The notes under the pieces: generated by a model
What the model saw: the letters and a program-made list of their open reading frames with translations, nothing else
Databases searched by the model: none
Told to the model about the DNA's origin: nothing
In this document: one piece after another, positions 37,661 to 51,074 of the stretch
Numbering within the stretch: position 1 is the stretch's first letter
How the letters are laid out: each line of letters opens with the position of its first letter
Made by a program: the position numbers and the translations under genes
Origin: Crotophaga sulcirostris
Taxonomy: Eukaryota > Chordata > Aves > Cuculiformes > Crotophagidae
NCBI GenBank assembly: GCA_013397455.1
Contig: VYZB01000133.1
Coordinates: 439,314-503,313 of the forward strand
Reading direction: 5' to 3'
Length of the DNA: 64,000 bases

Positions 37661-40600
37661 TTTGTCCCTATGCTTTCCTCAGCATAAAGCACCAGGTTTT
37701 AATTTGCTCCTTGATTTTCTAGTGTGCCACTAATTATTACCTTTCTACTGAGTACTTAAATGAATGTTACACCAACTGTCTCACTCATAGCTGCAGGTTT
37801 TCCCCATAGCCCCACTGTTACTTCTCCCAGTACTGCTGTTACCTGCATGAACATGCACCAGCAGTTCCACAACAGTATTCTCTAGGAAATTGTTCAGATG
37901 GCTAATGAAATTTGCCACTTCTGCACCTGGCAGAGAAGTCATCATGCATAATGTATATATGTGGATTTTTTCATAAAACATGTAGTTTTTAAAATAAATT
38001 AGGAAAAAAAGCCCCTTTTTTGGCTAGATTCTCTTGTTACAAAAAGTGTTTATATGTTACTTCCTAGGACACATGGGACAGAGAGAGTAGTGATGGAGGA
38101 ACTCCTGCATGAATATTTGCAAAGCTACTTAATTATCTTCATACAAGTATTTCTTCAAAGCTATTGTATGTCAATATGTTTATAACTGTTGATGATCATT
38201 AGGCTGTTGTGTGATCACTTTATACCAAGCTAGTGTGGCAGTGGTTTCCTTGCATTTAGCCCTAATTATTTGTGTCCAGTCTCTTGCCTTTGACCTGATA
38301 GTCACATTGCAGGTATTTGGGACAGAGCAGGAAGGCTTTCTTTTTATTCTGTGTTTCCAGAGTTGCTGTTAAAGTACAATAATAGTCCACAGTTACCAAT
38401 TCTACATAGGCTTCACATTCATCTTGTCTCAGTTGTTGGGACTGACACTGACAGATCTTCTGAGTGGGATGATCACAACCAGAGGCAAATGCTGTCATAA
38501 ACGGCGATTTTACAGTTTAGAGAAGCACACAAACCATTCAGTCAGGCCTTTAGCATTAGTCAAACCTCTTTCACCAGCACGAACAAATATACCTGCCTTC
38601 ACACATTTGAAGACTGTAACAAGGAGTTCCAGCCTAAGAAACTTTAACCTTTCTTCTCTTCTGATTTCTTGCATTTAGTTCTATGTGTATTCCTTACTTT
38701 ATCACACTCCATTCCTGCAGTTGCTCAAATGCATGTAGCGTTTGAGCAATACCCTAGCTTCCTTTGTGCTAATTTTCTTTCACAGAAGATATGAGATCCC
38801 TTTTTCTCACTTGCTGTGAGAAAGAGAAATTCCCCGAGCTGCCTGTGGCCTTGCTCCATTCGATGGCACACAGCATCCCGCAGAAGATTAAGGAGGGTGA
38901 CTAACGTCTGGATACATTTATTGCTTTACAGAAACCGATTAATTCTATTGAAAAAGTATTGGAAAACTGGTTGAAAACTCAATTTTAGAGGAAGGTGGCT
39001 CATACCATGACAGTAAGAAAATTACTCTGTGGTCACCCAGCAGGGTCTGGAAATCATTTCTTATAAGATGTCAGAAGAGATGCAATTTCAGGCTATGTTA
39101 AAGCCCCTTTTTCCATTTCTCTTAGTTTATCTTTTGGAATACACGCAGTAAATACATAAGTATATGCAGGGGAAAGCATCAAAGGTGCTTCTGGATCTTT
39201 GTTTTACAATTTGAAGGTACAACTCTGGATTGTACAAATGAAAACAGGCCCGAGAACAATAATGGAGAGAATAATATTGCAAATGCAGAGTCTGGATCAT
39301 CCCCTCATTCATCTTCAGGCTGATGGAAGAAGGTCTGCAGTAAGTGAGGGATGGCCCTGCCGTAATGAAGCTGTCGGCAGTAGCGGAAGTCGTTTGTGCA
39401 TGGTCACCACACTGAATCACTCCTGACGGCCTCAGACGGAGCTCTCATCAATCCAAACACATCTGCTGGGCAGGATGACGTGGACCATGGGGTGAGATAT
39501 CATTATTCTCCCAGGGACACCTCTGCTGGTTTTTCATCATCTCACATTCCTCCTCTTCATGAGTTATCATTGATCAAGCCCTGTTATTTCTTCCGGTACA
39601 GAGTCATGGTACATACAGTAACACCATTACTCTTTCTTCCAATTCACATCCACCTCTGAATTATTTCTTGCCCTTCCAAATGAATTATTGTCCAACATCT
39701 AAGCATCTAAGCTCTTTTTTTTTCCCCCCAATTGTGTCCTGAATATCAATGCTGGAAAATAAAAAGGAATACTCCACTTAAATCTGTCCTTCCCAGACTT
39801 AAGCCATTCACTATATCTTCTCTAAAAGAGGAGACTGAAACACTTCTAGCTGAGGTTCATGTACAATTTTTCTGTAGCACAGGCCCTGAACAAGAAGCAA
39901 ATTCAAATGTTACCTGTCTGAATGCAAAGGTAATCCATGTCAAAATGGAAAGTTAGTCATGTGCATAGCAAAAAATTAAATTTCAGCAACATATCCCTTG
40001 TCTATAAATGTCAGGAAAAAAACAGTAAGAGAGTGAAGCATTTGCTCAAAATTAATTCTCTTGAATTAATTTTTATGTACAGGAGAGAAGGATGGTATGC
40101 TTTTTGCATAATCAGACTCTGTAATTATATTCTTTCTGATGAACTCATCACACCTTGATATTTATTTTACATCACTTCCACGGTATCAGTCTCAAAATTA
40201 AACTAACACTGAAATACTAACCCCTGAATCTCTCTCTTCTGGATTTGCCTAGTACCAGGGACTGTTTCTTCTGTAAACTGGCTGCACAGCATTATGACAG
40301 GATTCACATTTCTAGTGAAATGAGTTGCTTGCTTAGTAAATTATGTTCAGTGATGTTGGAATGTCAGCTTTCATTTTTGCTTTGTATATAAACACTGGCC
40401 ACTCAGTATCATTTTCAAAGGATGCGTCCTGCAATGTGTGCTCCCATCCTCAGGCTCTGCACAGATCCTGCATCCTATGAGCCACACGAGGTTCTGGGTT
40501 AAAACCGTAGCAAATGAATGCTACGTATGTGTAATCCCTGTTTATTACTTATATATATTTTCCATAACTTTCTATGCATTTGTTCTGAGCTGCATTCAAT

Positions 40601-41814
40601 GGATAAACCCCATTTGTCAAAACTTAGGCACTTCAGTCCAAGTTTTGTAGGAAAGTTGTACTTTCTGGTTATGATGAAGACCCAATGTGAACATCAAAAG
40701 AAATCCTGAGTAGCTGCCCTTTAACAGGTAGCAGAACAACAATGAGGTAATTTTGGTTGCTCATCTTAAACCCAGACATAAGTCACTGGCTTTCTTAAGC
40801 TATAAGGCAGAGCATGGAGCACCCAGACCTATTCTAAAGAAAAATTATGTCTTATCTCTGTGTATGTCATATATGCAAAATAAGCAATTTCTTCACATAT
40901 AAATGTGATTCACTCTCTTCCATTTTGTGTTGTGGCAATACAGTTTTACAATATCCATCACCCCTAACTTGCAGCATTGTTACATCTTTATTTTTTAAAT
41001 GGTTTTATTACCTATATCAAATCTGGTTTTAGGATCCAGCAATAAAAGTTATTAGCACTAATCCTTGTCATTTGCAAATGTAATCTGGCTCTATCATAAA
41101 AATCAATGAATGGAATATATCAGGTAGAAATACGGGAAACTGCCAGGTTAATATTTTGGAATATTTTGATGAAAATGTGTGAGAAGAAATGTATTTGGTT
41201 ACTTAGAAGAATAATCCAGGTTTTTTTTTCTATTAATATTCTTAACTGTCTAACCTTCCAGCTTTATATTCAGGTAATAAGTCAGTAGACATAACTTCCA
41301 CATTTACAGTTATTAACACTGAAAAGGGGTAAGAAGAAAGTGGGAAAACAACAGAAAGAGACAGAAACATAAAAGGAAGACCTTCGGTTTTGCTTTAGTT
41401 ATGCTTATTTATGGATAGGATGTGCTCTGTGATTATGTGTCTCTATGAGAGAATGTGTATGTACACTATATATATTATATGTTAATCAAAATGCAATTAT
41501 AGTGTGCACAATTCAAAGAATTTTATCAAAGTTTCAAGGGCACACATTGACAATTAGAAAATAATAGAATTAAGAGAGTGCCTGTAAATTTAATTTGGCC
41601 TCTGGTCTGTGTACATTATGATACAGTTCTTAATCCCATGATCATGTGCTTTTATTTACAGAGAACCATTGTCTCATTCAGTGTTTGGAATTGACAGGGT
41701 GTGCTTAATGAACAGCTCTGTTGTTCAGTATGTGCTCTTAGTCTTTATTTACTGCATCACATTCAAACCCTGCTCTGAATATGCAACTATTCATTTCCTC
41801 ATGGACTTTTCTGT
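37661..41814. other. Unique non-coding DNA with one short hairpin
   Basis: About 4.2 kb without a recognised gene. A short inverted repeat (TTGCTCAAATGC / GCGTTTGAGCAA, one mismatch, 5-nt loop) lies at 38721-38749. The open frames near 39127-39659 overlap on both strands and match nothing known. Confidence 0.55.
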
Positions 41815-41880
41815 CTAATATCTAAGTTCTTCACAAACATTAGTGAATTTACCTTCTCAAAACCCAGGTGAGGTGAAGGC
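41815..41880 (-). repeat. MIR 3'-end fragment
   Basis: 'ttcttcacaaacattagtga' and 'atttaccttctcaaaaccca' followed by 'ggtgaggt' match the antisense MIR 3' part (GCTTTACAAACATTAACTAA, then TTAATCCTCACAACACCCC, then TGTGAGGTAGG). The tail faces left, so the element is on the minus strand. Confidence 0.5.
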
Positions 41881-41883
41881 TGT

Positions 41884-42010
41884 AATTTAACTCCTTTATG
41901 GCTCAGTTTTTGTCCTACAAAAAAGAGGATAAAGTCATAGTTGCTAATATCAAGCATGCAGAGATATGTAGCACCTAAGTGTTCAAAGTATTTAGCAGTA
42001 GATCTCATTT
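41884..42010 (+). repeat. MIR core fragment in opposite orientation
   Basis: 'ttaactcctttatggctcag' followed by 'tttttgtcctacaaaaaaga' and 'ggataaagtc' resembles the sense MIR core (CTTAACCTCTTTATGCCTCAG, TTTCCCCATCTGTAAAATG, AGGATAATA). It sits a few bases from a minus-strand MIR tail, giving an apparent tail-to-core inverted arrangement, either two insertions or a rearranged copy. Confidence 0.4.
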
Positions 42011-44517
42011 TGTATGCTGAGAGAACATCTCTGATGGACTGCAGCTGTTGCTGTAAGCATTTTACACTCCTGCCAATCAGGAAAAAGAGCCTCATGCTGG
42101 GCACCCTGAACAAGGGAAAAACTGTTGATGCCCCCATCTGAAAACCCCACTTGGGTTTGAAGTCACTTGCTAAGTAACACATCAGATTTCAATAGAAAAG
42201 ATGGGGATAAAAACCTAAATCCTGAGTTCAGCATATGACTTCTAACTGTGAGACTTTCCTTCCTATTCTTAAAATCCTTGCCTCAGAAAGCAAGCAATTT
42301 CTAAAAGTGGAGGACCAACAAATGAAGGAATAATCATATGCAAGTTTCTAAGACAAGAGAAACCTGACAAGTTTCTGAGATGCTGGCCTGCCCGATATGA
42401 ACTAACATGCAGCGGGTGTTGGACTAGTCAGTACCACCTGCAGTCAGTTGCAAGACAATGTTTAACAATTAGAAAACACAACCTGAGTCAACAGGCATAT
42501 CTTATGTTCTCTTATCCCCTTGCCTGCCCTACCTCAACACAAAAACTGTGTGCAGAATTGTGCAAAAACTCTTCTCTGAATTCACATATTGAGAGGTTCT
42601 GATAACCCATCACTGTGTTAGACATCTCACCAAGCAGGATCTGAGGAAAATGCACAGAGACAGGGCCTTGCATTCATGCATAGGAATTCAGTAACGTAGC
42701 AAGTTGCCTTTCTCCTAAGATGTGAAAATTCAGACAACACAGACGTCACTGCTGTGACTGGAGCTCACAAATCGTAGCTGTGCTCCCGGAGCCTTGGCAG
42801 CCTTCCTTTTCTAATTGGCATATGTGATTGCTTCTGGGGCGGGGCAGGGGGGGTGTCCCTCTCATTTTTCTTCATCACATTTAAAGTACTGACTGCTGGA
42901 GACTGCTGTTGAAAAGTGTTACTGCTGTCATAAAGTCTTCCTGTTATTAATTTCACCATTAACAAATTATGTTCGTACAATGAAAGAGCCATAATTCACA
43001 GAAAGATCCATTTTTGCCTATCAGTAGTAAAGGTTTGTAAGTAGGAAGAAGGAATTATTTAATAAGATTTTTCGCTCTCTACTGTGCTGAGATGAAGGGA
43101 GACAAGATTACTGAAAAGTGTGTTGTCTGGCCCCTTCTCAAGGCAGTTTAACCAAATCACTTAGTTCCACATTCTTCAAGTGCACTGTCTGCAGGGTAAG
43201 ATTTGGCACCTGATTTTCCTAAGCAGCTGCACGTTTGCAACTGCCCATGAAATCAGTGACTGTAGTGGCTTTGCATGCAGAGGTGCAATACAGTTTGCAG
43301 CTGTACTGCAGCATATCAGTGCCCTTCCCTACAGGTTACTCCTTCTGATGTCAAGTTCAGTCTTCAATGAACAGGGCCTTTAGCAAATTCATGTCACTCC
43401 TCACAAGAATAGAGATGTAAACTAGTCTGGTCCAACTCCAACATACACAATAGCATTTTATTGAGTAAACTGTCCTGGACTTTCAGTGTTTTTCATCATT
43501 ACTTGTCCTAAAGGTTGTGTATCTTTGAATGGTGTTGAAGTTGCTGTCACATTCAGCACTAGAAGTGGCATCTTAGTTGTTTAAAAAAGCAGTTTCACTG
43601 AGCTAAGTAATAAAGTGCCAAAATCACCCAAGGGCTTCAATGGAATCAGCATAAAATCTGTGTGAAGCTGAAAAGCAGAGAGTAATTTATGAAGGTAGAG
43701 CAATTACCAGAGAGAGGATTCTGTCAAGGACGTAGGAGGAAAACAACTTGACTCGTATGGGAAATTGCAAGACTACCTTTAATGACCACAAAAGTTTAGG
43801 ACCTTTGTTCTATATTTCTGGAAATATGGGAACTCTGGCTGAGCAGCAGCTGTTTAGTGCCACATCACCTGGTTAAGATAAAGAATCAGAGTGATTTCTT
43901 TGATACAAAACATTGAAAAGATGGAGAGATACCGTGCACACAAAATAGCTTATGTAAATTACCTCTGGTGGTGCTTCAAAATGCAGCCTAGGTGGATTAA
44001 TCAGTGTTAAAAGAAGGAGCCAGCAGAATAAAAATTGCTGTGATATGTCTAGACTTCTCTTCAGGGAAGGAATATTTTGGACCTGGGCCATCATTCTTGA
44101 TTTGTCTATGGAGTCACAGGATCAGCTATCATTAAACACTGTTAAAAGATGAAAAGCTAGTTTGGAAGCTGGGAGCTTGGATTTGGCAGAAGGAGGAGTG
44201 CCAGGCTGCTGGATTTTTGGAGCCAGATTTCAAAAGCATCTGGAGAAGGTCATTAAATTTATCCCATATGGACAGCTGTTTGCATCAACCTAATAGTGAT
44301 GAGTATATCCCTGTGGTTTTGTACACCTGATTGAAATATGTTTCCATTACAGTTTATCTGATAGCAGTGAGAACTTAATATTCATGCAAAAAGACTTCTG
44401 GAAGATGTTGTCCTTTACCCTACTCCTGTTGGAGCCATATGTTTTATGTATCAGTTTGATTAATCAATATCTATGAAACAGCAGCTCTGACATGACTCCA
44501 ATTAAAGCAGTAATATT
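42011..44517. other. Unique non-coding DNA
   Basis: About 2.5 kb with no recognised gene, RNA or confident repeat. A G-rich run lies at about 42837-42853. Confidence 0.55.
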
Positions 44518-44602
44518 AGCCAGATTCTCATTTGGCGTAAGTGGGTGCAGCTCTGTTGACTTCAGAAAAGTCACCTCCTATTCTTACCAGAGCAATATCC
44601 AG
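44518..44602. repeat. Ancient palindromic (hairpin) amniote repeat
   Basis: 'agccagattctcatttggcg' followed by 'taagtgggtgcagctctgtt' and 'gacttcag' resembles a hairpin-forming repeat common in sauropsids (CCAGATCCTCAGCTGGTGTAA, then ATTGGCATAGCTCCATTGACTTCA, then its mirror). The right half, ending 'ccagagcaatatcc', is a degraded mirror of the left half. Such fold-back repeats resemble non-autonomous DNA-transposon remnants, but no family name is assigned. Confidence 0.45.
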
Positions 44603-44619
44603 TCTCACAGTGAGACTGG
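44599..44619. repeat. Perfect 10-bp-arm palindrome
   Basis: Arms CCAGTCTCAC and GTGAGACTGG are exact reverse complements separated by a single A. It lies at the right edge of the fold-back repeat and may be its terminal part or an independent small cruciform-prone site. Confidence 0.9.
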
Positions 44620-44999
44620 CACACAAAGCCAGAGCAGGCTGAACCAACCCTTCTGTGTTTCAATCCAGAACTCACCTGTGAAACAGTAACAAAACCCTGA
44701 GGGTACATATGCATGGCATCCCTGGAAAGTGGTGTCTGCTCAGCCAGGCAGCATTAAAGATGACCTGCCATCAGCTAAGAAAAGTTTGTTACTCAGTTGA
44801 TACTCCTTTCCTTGTCACTTGTATTATTTTTGTCCTGTTTTTTTCAGTAATAAAATCTGACGGAAACAAATATCTCCAAATTAAAGTCATCCTGTATTAT
44901 AAATGTGCTAACACTATAGGTAATAACTCCAATGCACAGACATTGCTTTTTTGAGCTTGAAGAAAAGGTAGATCAGACCATGTGGAAAATACGGCAGAG

Positions 45000-45110
45000 C
45001 TTTTCATCTTGTGGTTAGGTTACTGGACGAGCACGAAGGTGTGCCAGTACTTGCCATCTGACAAATTATTTGTGGTCTGCAGAAAATCAGCTGGTGATGT
45101 CATTGCATTT
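45000..45110 (+). repeat. Possible MIR-type SINE head
   Basis: 'catcttgtggttaggttact' followed by 'ggacgagcac' resembles the tRNA-like head of MIR-type SINEs (GGTCTAGTGGTTAAGGCACTGGAC). The following sequence fits the core only loosely. Confidence 0.25.
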
Positions 45111-47604
45111 CTACAAATCTGGAGCTTGCATCAGAAAAACTGGTATGAAATGGGTCTCTAACAGGTAATATTGCAAGGAATGAAAGTTGACAGTTTGCAT
45201 TCAGTCAGACACATCCACATCTGTATCCTCACTTAAAGCCACTAAAGCAGTTCCAGCCAAATCTGCCTACTCTCAGTTTGTGGTCCTTTGACTTGGCTTT
45301 GTTGTAAACTGCTTTGCATTTTATGGAACAAGCCACATTTACAGAAATCGGTTCAATCCCTCTTCAAGTCTTTGCTCATTCCTCGTTATTACACAACTTT
45401 TAGCTTTGTCCATTTTTTATGATTTAGTTCTGTATCAAGGTCATTACAGAAAATTTATGCCATGGTAAGCTTAATTTCATGCTTCTAGTTTGCCAAGTAA
45501 AAATAAGGTCATCATAGAAGGAAAGGAAAAGTGAGTGAAGGCAGAATCTCTTTCTTCATAACAGTGTTACAGAGATGCTATTTTTCATTATTATTTTTTC
45601 TATGAAAGACTTTTAAAATGCAAGCAGTTCTGCTTGATGACAGTACTGTGAAGAGATTCAAGATGGCAGCTGGAAAAGGAAATCCCTGTGTCATGCACCC
45701 TCGTAACAAATTTGTGTTCACTTTTATTTTTCACTGGTTTTCTTTGATGTAAAGTGAAATTGCTTAGACTGAAAGTACTGGTTGGTTTTGCACAGAGAAC
45801 AGAACTGAGGATATGTAGAGTAGGTCTTGCCAAGAAAGTTTAATTTTCAAAAAAAACTCCACACAAATTTGAAGAGCTATAAAAGTCTCTCTTCTGCAAA
45901 ATTGTTAGATTATGTGTCATATTGTGACTGCAAAATGATGAAGCTGTTCATACGTTGTCCATTGCCTATATATAGGGACATTTAGAAGGGCATTTCACAG
46001 TTTTTCTGGATTCATTCTTTCATTCATTGAATGGGCTTGATTTGGGGAAATTGACTTAGTATAAAATCTAGCCTGAACTTCCATGGAAGTGTGTCTTAGT
46101 CTGTTCTAAAATAAAATCCTAATTAAACAAGTTCACAGAACCTACAAATGGAGGCAAAAATAAAAGAATAAAAACTCTGCTAAGTGATCTATGAGGAGGC
46201 TGATTCAAAATAAATTATAGAGTCGTGAGTTCTCATTCTCTTATCTGCTTATACAAGGAGGAAGAAGGGAGAGTGAGGAATTCGAGAAACAACTTATATT
46301 GTGACCTTTTATTAAGGAAATTGTAAAAACAGTTTCCCCGTAGACAAGTTGGTTCAACTACTGGACTCCCCAAAGTCTTTTGACCACTATGTTTTATCAG
46401 CTCTGGAAATAAGGCTTCACCAATACCCAATACAGGTGATATTATCAAACCTAGACAAACCCTTCCAAGCACCTCTTGCATTAATAAAATAATTGCAGTG
46501 AATGTATACTAAAACAGGGCTTCAGCAGGGTTTGCCTGCTCCTTCCCAAAACCTCCACGCACCCAACCCTGCAGCCTGAGCAGTGGCAGCCAGTGCAAAT
46601 CAAGCTTATCAGCCTCAGCTGGTGTCCCACTCCAAGGACTGGAAGGACAGGCAGTCTTTTGTCCTTCCTTTGTTAAAGCTGCTGCCAGAAAGCTGTTCCT
46701 GCACCTCTTAGTTTCTACCTGCTGTCATAGAAAAATATTACATAAAGAAAACAGATGCTTTCTTACCTTCTGCCTCACACTTGGGGGGAGGGAAGGATAT
46801 TCAGTGTGCTGTTCTTCTATCTTAAAAATAGGTTTCACCTGTCTTTCTACATGTCAAAATTTGACTTTTTATCCACAACTGTACACAGAAACATAATATT
46901 TCCGTTTGCAATTCCAATTTCACAGTTGAGCAGGATCTGCAGAGACAGAGAATTCTAATAAAATTACAGAAACATTTAATGCAATGACTGGCAGATGGGG
47001 AAAGGATTTGTGGCAGTTCAATTTTTCTGATTATGTTAACAAAATATGGCATCTGCTTTTCTAATGCATAGACAATGGTTTCATTTACAGTTTAAATCTG
47101 ATGACTGAGACACTCATTAGATGACTGTTTTGAAGAATGTAATAACCATATGAATGATCTAATAATACAGAAATAGTTATTTTTTTCTTCCCTCAAATTA
47201 ACATTCCAAACTTGAAGTTTAATGAAGTTACAGAGGGTTATTTCAAAAAGTGTCTAAGTGCAACAATGCAGTTCTCGTAAATTATTTATGCATACTTGAT
47301 TCAGCAGTTAGAAGGCTGTAGCCTATTTTGACCTACACTAGGAAATCCCTTAAATACAGACAGGTATTTCAGAGCACTAATGGAGTAGAGGGGCAGTACT
47401 AATAGAAAAGATGAAGAATCTCTGCAAAGTCAACTACACAAGCTAATGTACAAGTTCTTCAAAATTTGCTCCAAACAGTTTATTTATATGAAACTAGTTT
47501 GGAAGTCTGGACATATAAATAAAATCTGCCTATCTAGCTAACGCCTTTAATTGACCTAGTATCACAGGTCCTGGATCAAACATTCCGAGTTTTCCCAATG
47601 CTTG
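45111..47604. other. Unique non-coding DNA
   Basis: About 2.5 kb with no recognised gene or confident repeat. The segment 46500-46740 is less AT-rich but contains no recognisable element or protein. Confidence 0.55.
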
Positions 47605-47650
47605 AATTTAGTTGTCAAAGTCTTTTCCAACCTAAATGATTCTGTGACTT
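47605..47650 (+). mobile_element. CR1 LINE 3'-terminal scrap
   Basis: 'gtcaaagtcttttccaacct' followed by 'aaatgattctgtgact' matches the sense 3' end of avian CR1 (TTAAAGGTCTTTTCCAACCT, then AAATGATTCTGTGATTCT). Only the last ~45 bp remain, and the octamer tail is reduced to one diverged unit. Confidence 0.8.
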
Positions 47651-49589
47651 GTCTGATGTGTCAATGCTCATTTACATGTGTTTTCTGATTTGCTGGAATC
47701 AGAAGCTGACATGTATATCCTCTCAGGTTCTTTTACCCAAAAGAAATTCCTTCTTTTAAGACAGAATTCTGATTATTAGGTGGGTAAAAGTATCACATAT
47801 CCGTGAGAGAAGAACTGGAGGAAGCATTGAAAGTCAGGCTGCAGTGTCCATTTGGAGAGAACATATGCATGTTGGGTTTTGGTTGGTTGGTTTTCCTTCA
47901 GTTCCTCCATCTGAACCAAAGCTCATTTTTAAAGCAAGTTTAGAAACCAAGTGAAAATTACAGCTGATTTCAGTTGATCCTTGGTGAGCCTCAATCATCT
48001 AAGGTTACAGGCAGTTATCATGTGATTTGCCACGTGATGTATTCCAATAAATTGTCATCAGGTCTCCAGATGACTGAAGATGTGAAGATGGTCCTTGAGG
48101 CACAGTTTAATTGGTGGTGCTGACTGTCTGTGTTATGATCCCTCTCATTTCTAACCTCATCCTTTCTCTCCTTTATTGCCAAATAACACCACTGCAGCTG
48201 TGATGAGGCTAGTTAAAGTCCAGGACCATTATCCTATATGTCTAATTAGTGGCCTTTAATAATGGCACAGAGGAGGAAAGGAAAATTTGCCTGACTTTTA
48301 TCCAATCTGGCCTTATCCTAGGCTTACACATGGGACTTCAGCTTCCAGCGCTGCCGAGCCTTACATGGAAAGCACATGGATTGCAGTTACCAAGGAAATG
48401 CCTGACTGAATATAGGCTCTGAAACACCACAGACTGCTAGCACTACTCAAATAAAAGCAGGACTCATCAGCAGTGATTCAAAGGGCTCCATCATCACTCT
48501 CCCAGCCAGGACTGCTTCACCACACCCAGGTCTTTGGGTTTGTCAGCAGGGCCGTGCTGGAGTCACAGCGCCGCAGGCACATCTTCTGATCCTGTCCTTA
48601 ATCCTTCCCACCTTTTTATTTCCCACTGTGACACCGTCAGGCAACTCTTCATTTCTCTTCTGTAATCATGGCTCTGTTCCCCTTCCAAACCTGTCTCCTC
48701 TCATTATGGAGCCATCCCCCTGCTGCCCTCACAGCCACCACAGCGCAGCAGACAGCACTGGCTCCTGCAGCACTCTGGTCCCTCACTGAGCACAGATCGA
48801 GTTGACGTACTGTCTGTCTTTCCTGGCCTCTGCATGTTATCCACAAAAGTAGCTATCTAAAGATTTCACCTTCTAATTCAACAGATCTGACCCCCGTGGA
48901 GGAAATTTAGGGGTGTGTTGCAGCCATTTATGCCAGCAGTTGAGAAGGTCAGGTAGCAGAGCTGGCATAAACTGGCAGCAAAATAGACTTGAATGCTGTA
49001 AGGCAAGAAGCCAACCCTGACTGATGTGGAAACAGCATAAGCAGTTTTATGCTTATGCCACCCCCGCCTGGTAGTCCTTTGTACAATGTGAACACAGGAA
49101 TTATCATGGTTTGGATGTTTATACATACCAACCACCCTCAAATGCCAGAAGCAGCACTAGAGCCACAGGAGCACCGTGTCCCCTCCTTTGAGGTCTGTGC
49201 TGAACACAAGCACGGGAGGAACTGCTGGCCAGGCTGTGAAGCCCTGTCACTGCACTGGTTTAATCACATAAAGACACGGGAGGAAAGTCAGCTGTGATCT
49301 AAGTGGCATCATGCATCCACAGGAAAAAAAAGGGCAGGAAATCCAGGCTCTTGAATGTTGGATTACTTGTAACAATTTCAGAAAGATTTATGTTTGTGGG
49401 GCTTCTGTGAATGAGGGGAATATATTGCTACCAGCAGTCAAGAGAAAGCCAGGACTTTGGGGTTGGCTTTTGCTTGGTTTTGTCTTGGTTTGGGTTTGTT
49501 TTTTTTTTCTTTCATAGCATTAACAGGACTAGAAATATCACAGAACGTTGTTTTTATGAAATTTCAATTGTAGCCAGCCTGAGACTTTA
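47651..49589. other. Unique DNA with two T/G-rich tracts
   Basis: No gene recognised. A (GGTT)n-like tract lies at 47872-47894, and a longer TTGG/TTTG low-complexity tract ending in a T-run lies at 49456-49510. Sequence near 48200-48300 contains a TCTAATTAGTGG homeodomain-like site, but nothing definite can be called. Confidence 0.55.
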
Positions 49590-49690
49590 GATATCTTTGA
49601 GCTCTTCTTAAGCTGAACTAACCCAGACCTCTTCAACTCCTCTTATCATTGTGCATGAAGTGCTACAACCACCTTCTGGTTCCAAAGGCA
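49590..49690 (-). mobile_element. Possible degraded CR1 fragment
   Basis: 'gagctcttcttaagctgaac', 'taacccagacctcttcaact' and 'gtgctacaaccaccttctgg' loosely follow CTTCTCTTCTCCAGGCTGAAC, AACCCCAACTCTCTCAGCCT and GTGCTCCAGCCCTCTGATCAT of the antisense CR1. If real it is the same ORF2-end region seen at 28.9 kb, but far older. Confidence 0.33.
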
Positions 49691-51074
49691 GTCATATTTT
49701 AAGCCATAAACTGTCCTGATAGTCTTTTTCCCGCCCTTTCCAGATGAATTAAGAATACTCTCTCATGATCTTCATTCTTCCTAGGAGTTTACAGTCTTCC
49801 TAGACAATCTGTGCTTCTTGCCTTTAGGATGTGATTAGCAAAGCTTCTGGCCATACCTATCTAGATGTAAGAGTTCTGTAGCATTTAACCTGAGGCAGTG
49901 TCAAAAGATTAGTTTTCTCCACCTCAGAAATATTTTGTTTTTTCTTAAGAGAGAGGGAATATGATTTTGAAATGCATTGTTTTCACCTTATGCAAAGTTC
50001 ACCCTGACAGTTGGCTGGTAAGGATCAAAGCTTCATATAGCACCTTGAAAGGTCAAAGCATGTATTAAATTATGCACTGAAAAATCAAAGTTTTGTAATT
50101 TACAGGCAATAGTTCAGAAATTCATACTTGAGGAACGAGGTTTGAAGAAAACTCTTATCCCTCTTAATTCAGTTAGTGGTGCAGTTCCTTTCTGCCATAG
50201 CAGTGCCTCCTGCTGCTTTTGCCATGCAGGTCTGTTGATGTTTCTCCTAAAAATTTCAGGGCAGGCAAGGCCCCATTCCCTCAGTCTGCCTCCTGCTATG
50301 GCACACCTGTTTAAGGAATTAAGACAAATGTACTTTTAGGAATGTTTGACAGCAGGTTTTCTGTATCTCTATATACTCTCGGTAACAGGGATGAAATGCT
50401 GTCCTTTACATGAAATCTGTGAGGATTGTGTTTGCAAATAAGCTGTTGCATTTTTTGAGATCTCTTTGAGAAGGATCCCAATGATACGTTTACTTTATCC
50501 ATGTATACAACCAATATATTCTAAACAACAGCAATTCTAAATTTTAAAATTCCTTTCTAAGCAAAACTGATTTGCTCAAAAATCGGCCTCTGGTAGTTTT
50601 ACCTCACTTGATTGTACAATTTTGAGAGGATGATGGCTTATGGCAGCCCTGCTGACACAGGGAAGTTACATTGTTTTGGTTACAATCTGGGCATAGGTAT
50701 AGATTTATTTAAATTGCTCCATATCGCATGCGAATAGACTTGGTTTATAACTAATTTATATGGGTTTATCTCAGTTCAGTTATTGAATTAAATGGATCTG
50801 TAAAGGATTTGTATTCCATCAGTTTAAAAAATAACCTGAATTAAACTGGTGCAACAAGCTTATGTGGGCAAGGCCTAGGAAGAGGAAAATGAACTTTTCT
50901 TCTACCCTTCTTGAAGCTTTGGTCTCACCTCCCTTTCACATACTCTTCTGTCCATAAAAATGATTTCAAAAAGTTCATGGAGCCATAGGGTAAAAGAGAT
51001 CAGAATGAGTCTATTTTCTATGTGATGTCTCTCTTTCTATTGCTGTTAGTGCTAAGGCACTGCTTATCAATGCA
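49691..51074. other. Unique non-coding DNA
   Basis: No gene, RNA or repeat recognised in this AT-rich stretch. Confidence 0.55.

Noticed and set aside
43610..43680. 'gggcttcaatggaatcagca' resembling a sauropsid repeat motif
   Set aside because: The match is short and its expected mirror half is missing, so it is not distinguishable from chance.
46500..46740. GC-richer stretch suspected as CR1 or exon
   Set aside because: No CR1 landmark sequences and no open frame with splice sites were found.
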